The notes under the pieces were generated by a model. That model ran no database searches, was not told the origin of the DNA, and was given only the letters and a program-made list of their open reading frames with translations. A stretch of DNA of 44,685 nucleotides from an uncultured Clostridia bacterium. GTDB lineage: Bacteria > Bacillota > Clostridia > Christensenellales > Aristaeellaceae. Position numbers and translations under genes: made by a program. Location: assembly GCA_945928315.1 (NCBI GenBank), contig CAMENN010000011.1:1-44685 (forward strand), written 5' to 3'. This document shows positions 1 through 10,596 of this stretch, piece after piece (positions within the stretch are counted from its first letter, which is position 1; each line of letters starts with the position of its first letter).

Positions 1-75
1 GTCACAGAGCGCTGCTATGTGGAATTCCGTCAGCAGGGGATGCATGCGGCCCGCAGGATCATGAACACGATCTGA
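1..75 (+). CDS. C-terminal end of a probable site-specific integrase (partial)
   Basis: An open frame enters from the left edge and stops at TGA 73-75. The visible 24 residues end in EFRQQGMHAARRIMNTI. They resemble the tail that follows the catalytic tyrosine in tyrosine recombinases (here VTERCYVEF), but the diagnostic motifs lie outside the window. Context supports the call: the frame ends about 230 bp from the 3' end of a tRNA-Thr gene that faces it, a common layout for an element integrated at a tRNA. It mirrors the integrase and tRNA-Ser at the right edge. The identification is an inference from a short fragment. Confidence 0.4.
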   Translation, partial: VTERCYVEFRQQGMHAARRIMNTI

Positions 76-108
76 TCCGATTTGTGATTGTTTTGTGATG
101 GCAAAAAG

Positions 109-143
109 GCCGCAAAAACCCTGATGGCACAAGGCTTTGCGGC
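109..143. repeat. Hairpin resembling the att-scar sequence at the right edge
   Basis: GCCGCAAA (109-116) pairs with TTTGCGGC (136-143). The right half, positions 121-142, matches positions 43842-43863 and 44023-44044 at 19 of 22 bases and shares CAAGGCTTTGCGG. It lies 33 bp after the integrase-like stop codon. It may be a conserved element-end sequence. Confidence 0.5.
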
Positions 144-215
144 GGCGGCGTGTGATGGTTTTTGTGATGATTTCTGTGGTGCATAGCGCATACAGCGCAG
201 AAGGAGACATACAAC

Positions 216-244
216 GAGGGCTGCCCCACACAGAGGCAGCCCTC
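216..244. repeat. Perfect 10-bp inverted repeat downstream of tRNA-Thr
   Basis: GAGGGCTGCC (216-225) and GGCAGCCCTC (235-244) are separated by 9 nt. Neither strand has a clear T-run after it, so it is not a standard terminator. It lies between the integrase-like tail and the tRNA-Thr terminator. The rest of 76-263 shows no gene. Confidence 0.6.
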
Positions 245-263
245 AAAAACCAAACAATACAAC

Positions 264-299
264 AAAAAAATCACCCTCCGCGTCTATATCGGAAGGTGA
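264..299 (-). terminator. Intrinsic terminator of tRNA-Thr
   Basis: On the minus strand TCACCTTCC (299-291) pairs with GGAGGGTGA (279-271), with one G-U pair, followed by seven T (270-264). It starts 6 nt after the tRNA CCA end. Confidence 0.85.
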
Positions 300-304
300 C
301 TTTA

Positions 305-380
<76 letters not shown>

Positions 381-396
381 GCTGGCAACGTAGAGT

Positions 397-425
397 ATTT
401 TACCACGTTTCCGGCAGTTTGGCAA
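397..425 (-). promoter_or_regulatory. Sigma-A promoter of tRNA-Thr
   Basis: Minus strand: TTGCCA (425-420), 17-bp spacer, TAAAAT (402-397), ending 16 bp before the tRNA 5' end. Confidence 0.8.
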
Positions 426-459
426 GGGCTTTCCGCAAATTTCCCCCGATCTTTTTTCT

Positions 460-936
460 TCACCGCACCCGCAGGCGCGTGCGCCCGTCGCTCAGGTACA
501 TTTCTTTCGGATAGCTCTCCATCGCGTTGAACTCGAAAAAGACCTCCTTCGCCCCCGCCTCGGTCATGCCCTGCGCCCCGCGCACCGCGCTTTCCAGCAC
601 CGCGCCGTCCCTGCCGCACAGCACCGCCCGGCGCGCCCAGCGCGCATTCACCGCCGCCGCGCTCCAGAGCGCGTCCACCTCGAACAGCCCCGCGGCCTGT
701 CTGCGGTCTGCCTCCCGCTGCGCGGCAAGCGCCTCCGGCTTGGGCTCCATGCTCACGCACAGGTACAGCCGCACCGGCCCGTAGATCGCATGCACGCCCG
801 TAGCGATGCTCTCGCCCAGGTCGGCCGTCTCGCTGCGGCGCGCGGTCGTCGTGCGGAAGACCGGGCGCGGCGGCTCCGTCCGCCCCGCATCCATGGCAAA
901 GAATCTCTGAATCGCCTGTCCTGCTGTGCTCCTCAT
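460..936 (-). CDS. Hypothetical protein, 158 aa
   Basis: I do not recognise this family. The start ATG (936) has a strong site, GGAGGA, about 7 nt upstream, so the frame is very likely translated. The protein is soluble and Arg/Ala-rich, with no signal peptide or membrane segment. The middle (around 50-60, IYGPVRLYLCVSM) could be a beta-strand. The C-terminal half contains an EVFFEFNAMES stretch and ends LSDGRTRLRVR, suggesting a small alpha/beta domain. It is monocistronic, between the tRNA-Thr promoter and a divergent secreted-protein gene. No function is proposed. Confidence 0.7.
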   Translation of the reverse strand: MRSTAGQAIQRFFAMDAGRTEPPRPVFRTTTARRSETADLGESIATGVHAIYGPVRLYLCVSMEPKPEALAAQREADRRQAAGLFEVDALWSAAAVNARWARRAVLCGRDGAVLESAVRGAQGMTEAGAKEVFFEFNAMESYPKEMYLSDGRTRLRVR

Positions 937-1062
937 GGCTCTTCCTCCTTCGGATTGTGCGCTTTCCGGCGGCAGCTCGCCGCCCCGCTGTACCTTTCTA
1001 TATGCATTAACGCATAAATCTTAACAACGTTTGCAAAATCGTCACACTTTTGTAAAAAATAC

Positions 1063-1088
1063 AAAAACCGTCCCGGCAGACGGTTTTT
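1063..1088. terminator. Terminator-like hairpin between divergent genes
   Basis: AAAAACCGTC (1063-1072), loop CCGGCA, GACGGTTTTT (1079-1088), with T-runs on both strands. Both neighbours are transcribed away from it, so it has no obvious gene to terminate. It may insulate the two promoters or be part of a 5' leader. Confidence 0.55.
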
Positions 1089-1128
1089 TTCAAAAGAGTT
1101 GCAATTTTTGTCAGGCGTGCGCCGTCTT

Positions 1129-1178
1129 ATGACATAGAGAGTTGAATCCACCCCCGCTACAGAGGATGACATAGACAG
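1129..1178 (+). repeat. Pair of 13-bp direct repeats upstream of the DUF3048 gene
   Basis: ATGACATAGAGAG (1129-1141) and ATGACATAGACAG (1166-1178) differ at one base and lie 37 bp apart, 52-101 bp upstream of the start codon. They could be a regulator site. There is no direct evidence of function. Confidence 0.35.
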
Positions 1179-1229
1179 AGGCAGCTGCCCGCGGATTCCG
1201 GGCAAACCCAAAAAGGAGGACAACATCCC

Positions 1230-3073
<1,844 letters not shown>

Positions 3074-3162
3074 CTATTGACAGTCAAAAGCCGGCCGTTG
3101 TACAATGTGGCATACGCGATGCGCGGATACGCCCCCCAAAACGGATGAAGGGAAGCATGTTC

Positions 3163-5502
3163 ATGGTCAACGGTGCTTTCAGGCGCCTTGGGTGCGCCTT
3201 TTTGCTAGGCCTGCTGGCGGCGCTTGCCGTCTGCGGCGCCCTTGCCGAGGAGGCCTCCTACGAGCTGTTCATCAGCGAGGCCCAGAGCAACAACGACGCG
3301 GAGTGGGCGCAGGGCTTTCACGACTACATCGAGCTGTACAACGGCGGGGACAGCGCCGTGCTGCTCTCCGACTTCTTTCTGACGCGGGACGAGGACGAAC
3401 CGTTCTCCTGCCCGCTGCCGGACGTCACGCTCGCGCCGGACAGCTATGCGCTGCTGATCTGCGACGTCGATCTGTCGGACCTGCATCTGCCCAAGGAGGG
3501 CTGCTCGCTCAGCCTGTTCCACCGCGACGGCACGCTGTGCGACGCGGTCGAGCTGCCCGCCATGGAGGACAGCGTCTGGCAGGCAGAGCACGGCCTCACG
3601 CTGCAGCCCTCGCCCGGCTATGCCAATACGCGGGAGGGGGCGGCGGCGTACCGCGCGTCGATTGCCGCCGGGCAGACGCTGGTTATCAGCGAGGTCGTCT
3701 CCTCCAACAGCAGCCTCCTGCCGCAGGATGACGAATACAACGACCTCATCGAGCTCCAGAACATCGGGCAGGAAGCCGTCCGCCTGAACGGCTTCTATCT
3801 CTCCGACAAGAAGAAGGAGCTGCTGCTCTGGCAGCTGCCGGATGTCACGCTCGAGCCGGGCAAGTGCTATGTGGTGCAGGCCTCCGGCAGCGGGAAGGGA
3901 AATGAGGCGCCGTTCAAGGTGTCCGCCGACGGCGAGACGCTCTATCTGAGCGACGGGGACGGGCAGTGCATCGACGCGCTGTACGTGCCGCCGCTTCAGC
4001 CGGACACCTCCTACGGCCGCAGCGGGGATGCGCTGTGCTACTTCGAGACGCCGTCCATCGGCAAGCCGAACCCGGAGGGCGCGCAGAGCGTCACCGCAAC
4101 GCCGCAGGCCAGCCTGCCCAGCGGCGCGCTTGCCGGCCCCGCCTCCGTGACGCTCAGCGGCGAGGGGGCCATCTACTACACGCTGGACGGCAAAACGCCC
4201 ACGGAAAAGAGCGCCCGCTACGACGGCACGCCCATCACCATCGGGAAGAGCTGCGTGCTCCGCGTGCGCGCGCTGGCGCAGGATGCGCTCTGGTCCGACA
4301 CGGCGACCTATCATTACCTGTTTGACGCGGAGAAGTACGAGCTCCCGCTGCTGTGCATCAGCGGCGAACCGGGCGCCATCCTCGGCTCCGGCGGCATCTA
4401 CGAGCAGTACGAAAAGCGCTACAGGGAGGCGGCCATCAACCTGACGCTCATCGAGGACGGCGAGACGAAGTTCAGCGTGGACTGCGGCCTCAAGATCCAC
4501 GGGCAGGGCAGCCGCGAGCTGAGCAAGAAGAGCTTCTCCGTGCGCTTCCGGGCCAAATACGGCACGAGCCGCCTCGAGTACAGGGTGTTTGAGGATTCCC
4601 CGGTCACGTCCTTCCATTCGCTGGTGCTGCGCTGCGGCTCGGAGGACCAGAACCGGGCGTTTTTCCGCGACGAGATGCTCACATCGCTCACGGCCGAGAC
4701 CATGCCGGAGGTGCTCTATCAGCACTACAGGCCGGTCAACCTGTTCATCGACGGGGAATACTTCGGCCTCTACTACATCCGCGAGCGCGTGACGGACGCG
4801 TTTGCCGCCTCCTGCCTGGGCGGGGAGGAATCGGACATCGACATGATCAACGGCTGGTCGAAGGTGGAGCACGGCACGCGGGACGACTGGCAGGCGCTGA
4901 TGCGCTTTTGCCGGAACAACGATCTCTCGGTTCAGGAAAACTTTGACCATGTGGCCAGCCGGATCTGCCTGGAGAGCTTCATGGATTACTATATCGCGCG
5001 CGCCTACACGGGCGACCGCGACTATGCCAACATCCGCCATGTGCGCTCGCGGGGCGGGGACGGGCTGTGGCGCATCGTGAACTTCGACATCGACTGGGGC
5101 TTCGGCACGCAGCCCGCCGCGCTTCACCAGATGATCGGCAAGGTCAGCGACACCTCCGCGCTCAACACGGTGATCATCAACGCGCTGCTCGAGAACGAGG
5201 GCTTCAAAGATCAGATGATCAGATGTCTTGTCTGGCATCTGAACAACACCTACGCGCCGGAGCGGGTGATCGCGCACATCGACGGCATGGCGGCGCAGAT
5301 CGATCACGACATCGTCTACAACTACGAGCGCTGGAACGGCACCTATGAGGGCTGGCAGGAGCATGTGCAGTTTCTGCGGGACTTCGTCCTGAGCGAGGGA
5401 AGCGACCGCGTGGCCACCATGGTGCAGAGTGCGCAGCGCGCCTTCGGGCTCAGCGATGAGCAGATGCGGAGCTACTTCGGGGCGCTGGTTCAGGCGGAAT
5501 GA
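3163..5502 (+). CDS. Secreted CotH-like kinase with lamin-tail domains
   Basis: About 779 aa. ATG 3163 best fits the AAGGGA site at 3148-3153, though ATG 3157 is possible. A signal peptide covers about residues 1-28. Two lamin-tail-type beta domains follow (ELFISEAQSNN...DYIELYNGG near 32-140, VISEVVSSNS...DLIELQNIG near 170-290). Next is a chitobiase C-terminal-like segment (YYTLDGKTPT, about 340-380), then a CotH kinase domain (about 420-760) with GLKIHGQGSRELSKKSF, FIDGEYFGLYYIRERV and the acidic NFDIDWGFG motif. CotH proteins are atypical kinases; B. subtilis CotH phosphorylates Ser-rich spore-coat proteins. This lamin-tail plus CotH arrangement is common in exported Clostridial proteins of unknown substrate. 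The Ser-rich neighbour upstream is a plausible substrate, by inference only. Confidence 0.85.
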   Translation: MVNGAFRRLGCAFLLGLLAALAVCGALAEEASYELFISEAQSNNDAEWAQGFHDYIELYNGGDSAVLLSDFFLTRDEDEPFSCPLPDVTLAPDSYALLICDVDLSDLHLPKEGCSLSLFHRDGTLCDAVELPAMEDSVWQAEHGLTLQPSPGYANTREGAAAYRASIAAGQTLVISEVVSSNSSLLPQDDEYNDLIELQNIGQEAVRLNGFYLSDKKKELLLWQLPDVTLEPGKCYVVQASGSGKGNEAPFKVSADGETLYLSDGDGQCIDALYVPPLQPDTSYGRSGDALCYFETPSIGKPNPEGAQSVTATPQASLPSGALAGPASVTLSGEGAIYYTLDGKTPTEKSARYDGTPITIGKSCVLRVRALAQDALWSDTATYHYLFDAEKYELPLLCISGEPGAILGSGGIYEQYEKRYREAAINLTLIEDGETKFSVDCGLKIHGQGSRELSKKSFSVRFRAKYGTSRLEYRVFEDSPVTSFHSLVLRCGSEDQNRAFFRDEMLTSLTAETMPEVLYQHYRPVNLFIDGEYFGLYYIRERVTDAFAASCLGGEESDIDMINGWSKVEHGTRDDWQALMRFCRNNDLSVQENFDHVASRICLESFMDYYIARAYTGDRDYANIRHVRSRGGDGLWRIVNFDIDWGFGTQPAALHQMIGKVSDTSALNTVIINALLENEGFKDQMIRCLVWHLNNTYAPERVIAHIDGMAAQIDHDIVYNYERWNGTYEGWQEHVQFLRDFVLSEGSDRVATMVQSAQRAFGLSDEQMRSYFGALVQAE

Positions 5503-5529
5503 GCCGCTCCATATCAGGCAGGCACACAG

Positions 5530-5559
5530 AAAGCCGCCGGGCAGATACCCGGCGGCTTT
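5530..5559. terminator. Bidirectional terminator
   Basis: AAAGCCGCCGGG (5530-5541), loop CAGATA, CCCGGCGGCTTT (5548-5559): a perfect 12-bp stem between the convergent CotH and M56 genes. Confidence 0.8.
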
Positions 5560-5576
5560 GCTGATTGATCCGTCTT

Positions 5577-7211
5577 TCACCGGCCCATTTCCCGCGTGCG
5601 CGCGTCAAACTCCTCCTTCGTCGCCTCGCGCAGGCCCAGCAGCGTGCCGCTCGGATCGAACGAGCCGTCGGCGTTGCGCACGATGGGCGCGCTCAGGTCG
5701 CGCACGCCGTACACGTCCACCTCGCCGTCCGGGAACTGCATGACCGTGCCAGACTCCATCCCCGGACCGATGGGCCACATGTCCTCGAACACGCGCACGA
5801 TGCGCCCGCCAAACGTGAGGCGCTTCGTCGCCTCGTCGTAGCCGAGGCCGTAGGGCGCGTACCGGGCAAGCTCCTTCGCCCACGTTTCCTTCGAGAGTTC
5901 GGGAGTCCTGCTCCCGGCAGCTGCCACGGCGGTATCCTCGGCGGCGGCGTCCTGCGCACCGTCCTCCGGGATGCTCTGCATCAGCTGGATTCCGATTTCC
6001 CCCGTACCGTTCACAGCCCTGGACACCCTCACCCCGCGGCGAAGCTCGCCGAGGATGTCAGCATGCACAGCCATCGTCTCGTCCATCCGCTCCTGCGTCC
6101 ACTGGAACCAGCCGTCCGTCTGCGTGCAGCCCCAGTCGCCCGCCGCGACCATCTGCGCAAGCGCCGCGCGCTGTTCCTCCATGTAGACCTCGTACGCCTC
6201 CGCCGTCCACCATTCGACGTCCTGCGTCGCCGCATCTTCGACCTGCCCGGCATGGGCGACCGCGTCCTGCGGGGCGCTCGTCGCCAGCGCAGCGGCAGTG
6301 CCGCCCACGATCATCACCGCAGCCAGCACGGGGGCCGCGCCGCGTCGTTTCATCCTTGTCATCGCTTTGATCCTCTCTTCCAGCGCATTCATGCTGAAGC
6401 CGCTGGCCGAGGGCGAAACCCGCTGGCGCTCCTCCTCCATGCGAAGCAGCGTCATCGCGTAGGCCCTTCGCGCCTCCCGGCCCTTCCGGGCCAGCACGCG
6501 CTCGTCGCACAGCAGCTCCATGTCCCGGTTGACGAGGAGGAACATCCCACAGACCGTCGGGTTCATCCAGTGCAGGCAGAGGCACGCGGCCGCCGCCAGC
6601 TTGCGCAGCGCGTCCAGTGCGCGGATGTGATGCCACTCGTGCAGCAGCACAAAGTGCAGCGTTTCCGCATCACCTGTGTTCATGGACGCTGGCAGCAGGA
6701 TGACCGGGCGAAGCACGCCGAAGGCCACCGGCGAGGCAATCCGGCTGCTCAGGCGCACGCGCACCGTGCGGCGCAGATTGTGCGCTCCCATAAACGCCTC
6801 AACCTGCGGCTACGCGCACGGCAGCGATTCCGCCAGCACGCGCCGCCCGCGGGCATACAGCCGCGCAAAGCGGACGGCCAGAATCAGCGCGCCGGTCAGC
6901 CACAGGGCAAGCAGCGCCGCTTTCCACGGAAATCCGGCCTGCGCCGCCGGAGCAACGTCCCCTGCTAGCGCCTCCGCACCGGATGCAAGCGTCTGCGGAA
7001 CCGCCTGCGCCCATACGGGTGCGGCAACCTGCACGACGCGCTGCACCGAGGTGAGCGCGGGCAGCCGGAATGGCACGAGCAGCCGGAGCATCGCCAGATC
7101 CCACAGCGCGACGTACATGCGCCGGGGCAGGCGGTCCCTCAGCAGCAGGCGCAAAAGCGCCGCCACCAGAATCATCGCGCCGCCGTACAGGCTCATCTCA
7201 CCTAACGACAT
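5577..7211 (-). pseudogene. M56 (BlaR1-type) metallopeptidase gene interrupted by an in-frame TAG
   Basis: BlaR1-family proteins are membrane sensors with a zinc protease domain that inactivates a BlaI-type repressor. The frame starts at ATG 7211 (AAAGGAGG, 7-nt spacing), encodes two N-terminal membrane segments (around GGAMILVAALLRLLL and ALLALWLTGALILAV), then meets TAG at 6812-6810. The same frame continues as PQVEAFMGAHNLRRTV, then the zinc motif LLHEWHH, two more membrane segments and an extracellular domain of about 200 residues ending at 5577. The alignment reads straight through the stop, with no frameshift, so a single substitution (for example GAG or CAG to TAG) explains it. Restart at ATG 6791 would drop the first two membrane segments. 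No BlaI gene lies beside it. Either a pseudogene, a sequencing error, or suppressed. Confidence 0.75.
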
Positions 7212-7225
7212 GACAGGCCTCCTTT

Positions 7226-7440
7226 CCGTTTCCAGACGCTCCGCCTCGCTTTTTCGCCCACAGGGCGCGCTCGGCTCCGGTCCCAAACCTGCTCAGTGGC
7301 GCGAGCCCAGGAAACTCACATAGTCGCGCCATGAATGGCGCTCCTCGCGATTCCCGACACTCCGTCCGCCTTCATCCGTCACAAGCGTCGGCAGGCTCCG
7401 GTCCCCTTGACCCCGCTTCGCTTCGCGCTGCATAAAGCAT
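7226..7440 (-). repeat. Nested-hairpin intergenic repeat, copy 1 (reverse, decayed)
   Basis: Read on the minus strand, it shows two partial modules of the family described in the findings. The hairpin module at 7310-7355 has inner stem GCGCCAT/ATGGCGC flanked by TAGTC and TCCT (GACTA and AGGA on the minus strand). Its outer arms no longer pair fully. A second truncated module runs into the M56 gene and supplies its ribosome binding site. Confidence 0.7.
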
Positions 7441-7458
7441 GCAGACGCAAAACAATAT

Positions 7459-7496
7459 CAAAAGAAGCTGCCAAATGCTTCCGCTGCGGCAGCCTT
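7459..7496 (-). terminator. Terminator of the exonuclease gene
   Basis: Minus strand: AAGGCTGCC (7496-7488) with GGCAGCTT (7472-7465), followed by CTTTTG. Confidence 0.65.
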
Positions 7497-7528
7497 TCTG
7501 ATTCTCTTTTCCGGACGTCACACCCGGC

Positions 7529-8530
7529 TCATTCCTGCACCGTGCCCGCCTTTTTGACCTGCTCCTCCATGCTCAGCCGGTGATGCCGCTTTCTGGGCGG
7601 AATCAGCTGATAGAGCCGGTAGCCCTCGCGCACATCGGCAATCTGCTCCTCGTCGGCGGCGTAGACGCGCTGATGCATGATCAGCGTACCCGCCGGAATG
7701 CGCTTGAAGTGCATCTGGCAATAGGCGATGCCGTGCTGCGGGCAGCGGGCCAGCGCCAGATACTTCTCCCGCCCGCCGTCAAACCACGGCGTGTCAAACG
7801 CCATGCGCCGTCCGCAGGCAGGACACTCGACCGCCATCAGCCGGGTGTCGGCCAGCGCGTCGCTCTGGTAGACGTAGCGCGTGGGCATGGAGCGCAGCGA
7901 GGAGGCGGCGATGCGCTTTTCGCGCAGCAGCGTGCGCTCAAGCTGGGCGCGCTGGGCGTCGTCCATGGCGCGCACGGCCCCGTCGATGGAGGCGAGCAGC
8001 GCGGCGGTGCACTGCGCGTCATACACGGCGCGGTGGGCCGGCACATCCACGGTGATCTGCATGGTTTCCAGCGCGTTGTGCAGGTTCATCTGCTGGTGCG
8101 CGCTGTGCAGGCAGGCGTGCGCGAAGACGAGCTGGGCGTCGATGGGCGGCTCGAAGGGCATCGGCGTCATGAAAAACGCGGCGTTGCGCCGCAGCACGGG
8201 GAAGTCGTCACGGCCCCAGGTGCACAGCTGGGCGTCCTCGCCGCACCACTGGATGAACTCGCCGAACACGTCGGAGAAGGGGCGGCCCTGCGCGAGCTCC
8301 TCCTCGGTGATGCCGGTGACGGAGCGGATGTGCTTGTCGAGCTTTTTGTACACGCGGGGCCGGATGACCGCGCTGAAGGTGCCGGTCACCTGATAATCCC
8401 TGTTCACGCGGCACGCGCCGATTTCGATGATCTCATGCGGCATGCGGTGGTTGGGGGTATAGCTGCTCTGGTTCCATTCGAGGTCGAATACGATCAGGTG
8501 CTCTGCCTGGGGGGATACTAAAGAAAACAT
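7529..8530 (-). CDS. DEDDh 3'-5' exonuclease-like protein with C-terminal zinc-binding segment
   Basis: 333 aa. The start is placed at ATG 8530 because the family begins just before the first motif and the longer frame to 8608 has no ribosome site. Residues of about 10-190 form a DnaQ-like exonuclease fold with the DEDDh set: FDLEWNQ (D and E), TWGRDDFPVL (D) and HRAVYD (H and D). It hydrolyses DNA or RNA from the 3' end, with two metal ions expected. Related stand-alone proteins in Firmicutes are often labelled 'inhibitor of KinA', a name with weak support. Residues of about 245-300 hold CPACGRR and ARCPQHG, a likely zinc ribbon. A TACAAT -10 box lies at 8570-8565. It is monocistronic with its own terminator. 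Confidence 0.85.
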   Translation of the reverse strand: MFSLVSPQAEHLIVFDLEWNQSSYTPNHRMPHEIIEIGACRVNRDYQVTGTFSAVIRPRVYKKLDKHIRSVTGITEEELAQGRPFSDVFGEFIQWCGEDAQLCTWGRDDFPVLRRNAAFFMTPMPFEPPIDAQLVFAHACLHSAHQQMNLHNALETMQITVDVPAHRAVYDAQCTAALLASIDGAVRAMDDAQRAQLERTLLREKRIAASSLRSMPTRYVYQSDALADTRLMAVECPACGRRMAFDTPWFDGGREKYLALARCPQHGIAYCQMHFKRIPAGTLIMHQRVYAADEEQIADVREGYRLYQLIPPRKRHHRLSMEEQVKKAGTVQE

Positions 8531-8619
8531 GGTCCACGTCCTGTCCTTTGGGAATTCGTCCTCTATTGTACCGCATTGCGCGGGATTTTCATAGGGGGAA
8601 TTTTTCATTTGGACGACGG

Positions 8620-8662
8620 GATGAAGAAAGCCGCCCCATTCGCGAAGGAACGGGGCAGCTTT
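8620..8662 (-). terminator. Terminator of the ABC exporter operon
   Basis: Minus strand: AAAGCTGCCCC (8662-8652) with GGGGCGGCTTT (8637-8627), then CTTCATCC. It starts 18 nt after the last stop codon of the operon. Confidence 0.7.
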
Positions 8663-8679
8663 CCGTGACTTCAGGCGGC

Positions 8680-10596
8680 TTATGCGCTCTCCGAGAAGTC
8701 ACCCGTATAGAGCTGGTAATACTTGCCGTGCTGGGCGATCAGCTCATCGTGCGTGCCGCGCTCGATGATGCGTCCCTGCTCGAGCACCATGATGCAGTCC
8801 GAGTTGCGCACCGTCGAGAGCCTGTGCGCGATCACGAACGTCGTGCGGCCCTTCATCAGCGAGTCCATGCCCGCCTGCACCAGTGACTCCGTGCGCGTAT
8901 CGATCGAGGACGTCGCCTCGTCGAGGATCAGCACAGGCGGGTCGGCTACGGCCGCGCGCGCAATCGCCAGCAGCTGGCGCTGGCCCTGCGAGAGGTTGCC
9001 GCCGTCGCCGGTGAGCAGCGTCTCATAGCCCTGCGGCAGCTTTTCGATGAAGCTGTCCGCGTTGGCCAGCTTCGCCGCGGCGATGCACTCCTCGTCCGTG
9101 GCGTCCAGCCGCCCGTAGCGGATGTTGTCCATGACCGTGCCGGTGAACAGGTGCGTGTCCTGCAAAACGATGCCCAGCGAGCGGCGCAGGTCGTCCTTGC
9201 GGATCTTGTTGATGTTGATGCCGTCGTAGCGGATCTTGCCGTCCTGAATGTCGTAGAAGCGGTTGATCAGGTTGGTGATGGTCGTCTTGCCCGCGCCGGT
9301 GGAGCCGACAAAGGCGATCTTCTGGCCCGGCGTGGCGTAGAGCTTCACGTCGTGCAGCACCAGCTTGTCGTCCGTGTAGCCGAAGTCCACGCCGTCCATC
9401 ACGATGTCGCCGCGCAGCTCCACGTATTCCGTCTCGCCGGTGGCCTTGTGCGGGTGCTTCCAGGCCCAAAGGCCGGTGCGCTCCCTGCACTCGCTGAGCG
9501 TGCCGTCCGGATTCCTGCGGGCGTTGACGAGCGTGACGTAGCCCTCGTCCTTTTCCGGCTCCTCGTCGAGCAGGGCGAACACGCGCTCGGCGCCGGCCAG
9601 CGCCATGATGATGGAGTTGCTCTGCTGGGAGACCTGGTTGATCGGCTGGTTGAAGCTCTTGTTGAGCGTGAGGAAGGAGACGAGCGTGCCGATGGTCAGC
9701 CCCAGATAGCCGTGGGAGGCCAGCAACCCGCCGGTCACGGCGCACAGCACGTAGCTCACGTTGCCCAGCGCCATGTTGACGGGCATGATCGTGTTGGCGA
9801 TGCGGTTGGCGCTGTTGGCACTCTCGCGCAGGCGCCCGTTGAGGGCATTGAACTCGCTGATGGCTTCCTCCTCGTGGCAGAAGACCTTGACGACCTTCTG
9901 GCCGTCCATCATCTCCTCGATGTAGCCGTTGACCGCGCCCAGGTCGCGCTGCTGCTTGACGAAGAAGCCACCGGACTTGCGCACGCGGGTCATGGAGACG
10001 AAGAGCATCAGCGCGACCATCATCAGCGTGAGCAGCGTCATCGGGACGTTGAGGATGATCATGGAGGTCATGACGCTCACGATCGTCACGGCGCTGGAGA
10101 TGAGCTGGGGCATCGACTGGGAGATCATCTGGCGCATGGTGTCGATGTCGTTGGTGTAGACGCTCATCACGTCGCCGTGGGCGTGGGTGTCGAAGTACTT
10201 GATGGGCAGGCGCTCCATCTTGTCAAACAGGCGCAGGCGCAGGTTGCGCAGCGTGCCCTGGGAGACGAAGATCATCAGGTAGTTGCCGGCCCATGCTGTG
10301 AATACGCCGATGGCGTACACCGCGGCGATGCGCAGGATGGCGGAGAGCAGCGGGCCGAAGTCCGCGGACTGCTGCTGCGTCATCGGCAGGATGTACCCGT
10401 CGATCAGAGTCTGCAGAAAGAGGGTGCCGCGCACGTTGACCACCGCCGTGGTGATGATGCAGATCACCACGAGCAGGCAATGCAGCTTGTAGTGCGCGAG
10501 AATTTCGGAGAAGATGCGGCGCAGCGTCCTGCCGGGGTTTTTGGCGCCGGGCTTGCCGGCGTTCTTCATGGCGCGATGCGGTCCGGGTCCGTGCAT
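8680..10596 (-). CDS. ABC exporter half-transporter, catalytic subunit
   Basis: 638 aa: six membrane helices (about 35-330) followed by an ATPase domain (about 390-635). Walker A is GSTGAGKTT and Walker B is VLILDEATSS, with the catalytic glutamate present. The signature is LSQGQ where LSGGQ is usual. The partner upstream has the opposite pattern, which marks a heterodimeric exporter of the TM287/288 or BmrCD type with one degenerate ATP site. An insert of about 40 residues, including WAWKHPHKATGE, separates the two domains. ATG 10596 overlaps the partner's TGA by one base (TGATG), so translation is coupled. The substrate is unknown; drugs or peptides are typical for the family. Confidence 0.92.
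   Translation of the reverse strand: MHGPGPHRAMKNAGKPGAKNPGRTLRRIFSEILAHYKLHCLLVVICIITTAVVNVRGTLFLQTLIDGYILPMTQQQSADFGPLLSAILRIAAVYAIGVFTAWAGNYLMIFVSQGTLRNLRLRLFDKMERLPIKYFDTHAHGDVMSVYTNDIDTMRQMISQSMPQLISSAVTIVSVMTSMIILNVPMTLLTLMMVALMLFVSMTRVRKSGGFFVKQQRDLGAVNGYIEEMMDGQKVVKVFCHEEEAISEFNALNGRLRESANSANRIANTIMPVNMALGNVSYVLCAVTGGLLASHGYLGLTIGTLVSFLTLNKSFNQPINQVSQQSNSIIMALAGAERVFALLDEEPEKDEGYVTLVNARRNPDGTLSECRERTGLWAWKHPHKATGETEYVELRGDIVMDGVDFGYTDDKLVLHDVKLYATPGQKIAFVGSTGAGKTTITNLINRFYDIQDGKIRYDGININKIRKDDLRRSLGIVLQDTHLFTGTVMDNIRYGRLDATDEECIAAAKLANADSFIEKLPQGYETLLTGDGGNLSQGQRQLLAIARAAVADPPVLILDEATSSIDTRTESLVQAGMDSLMKGRTTFVIAHRLSTVRNSDCIMVLEQGRIIERGTHDELIAQHGKYYQLYTGDFSESA

Noticed and set aside
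6810-6812. Genetic-code change with TAG as a sense codon
   Set aside because: lacZ ends in TAG at the family's normal length, and other genes show no internal TAG.
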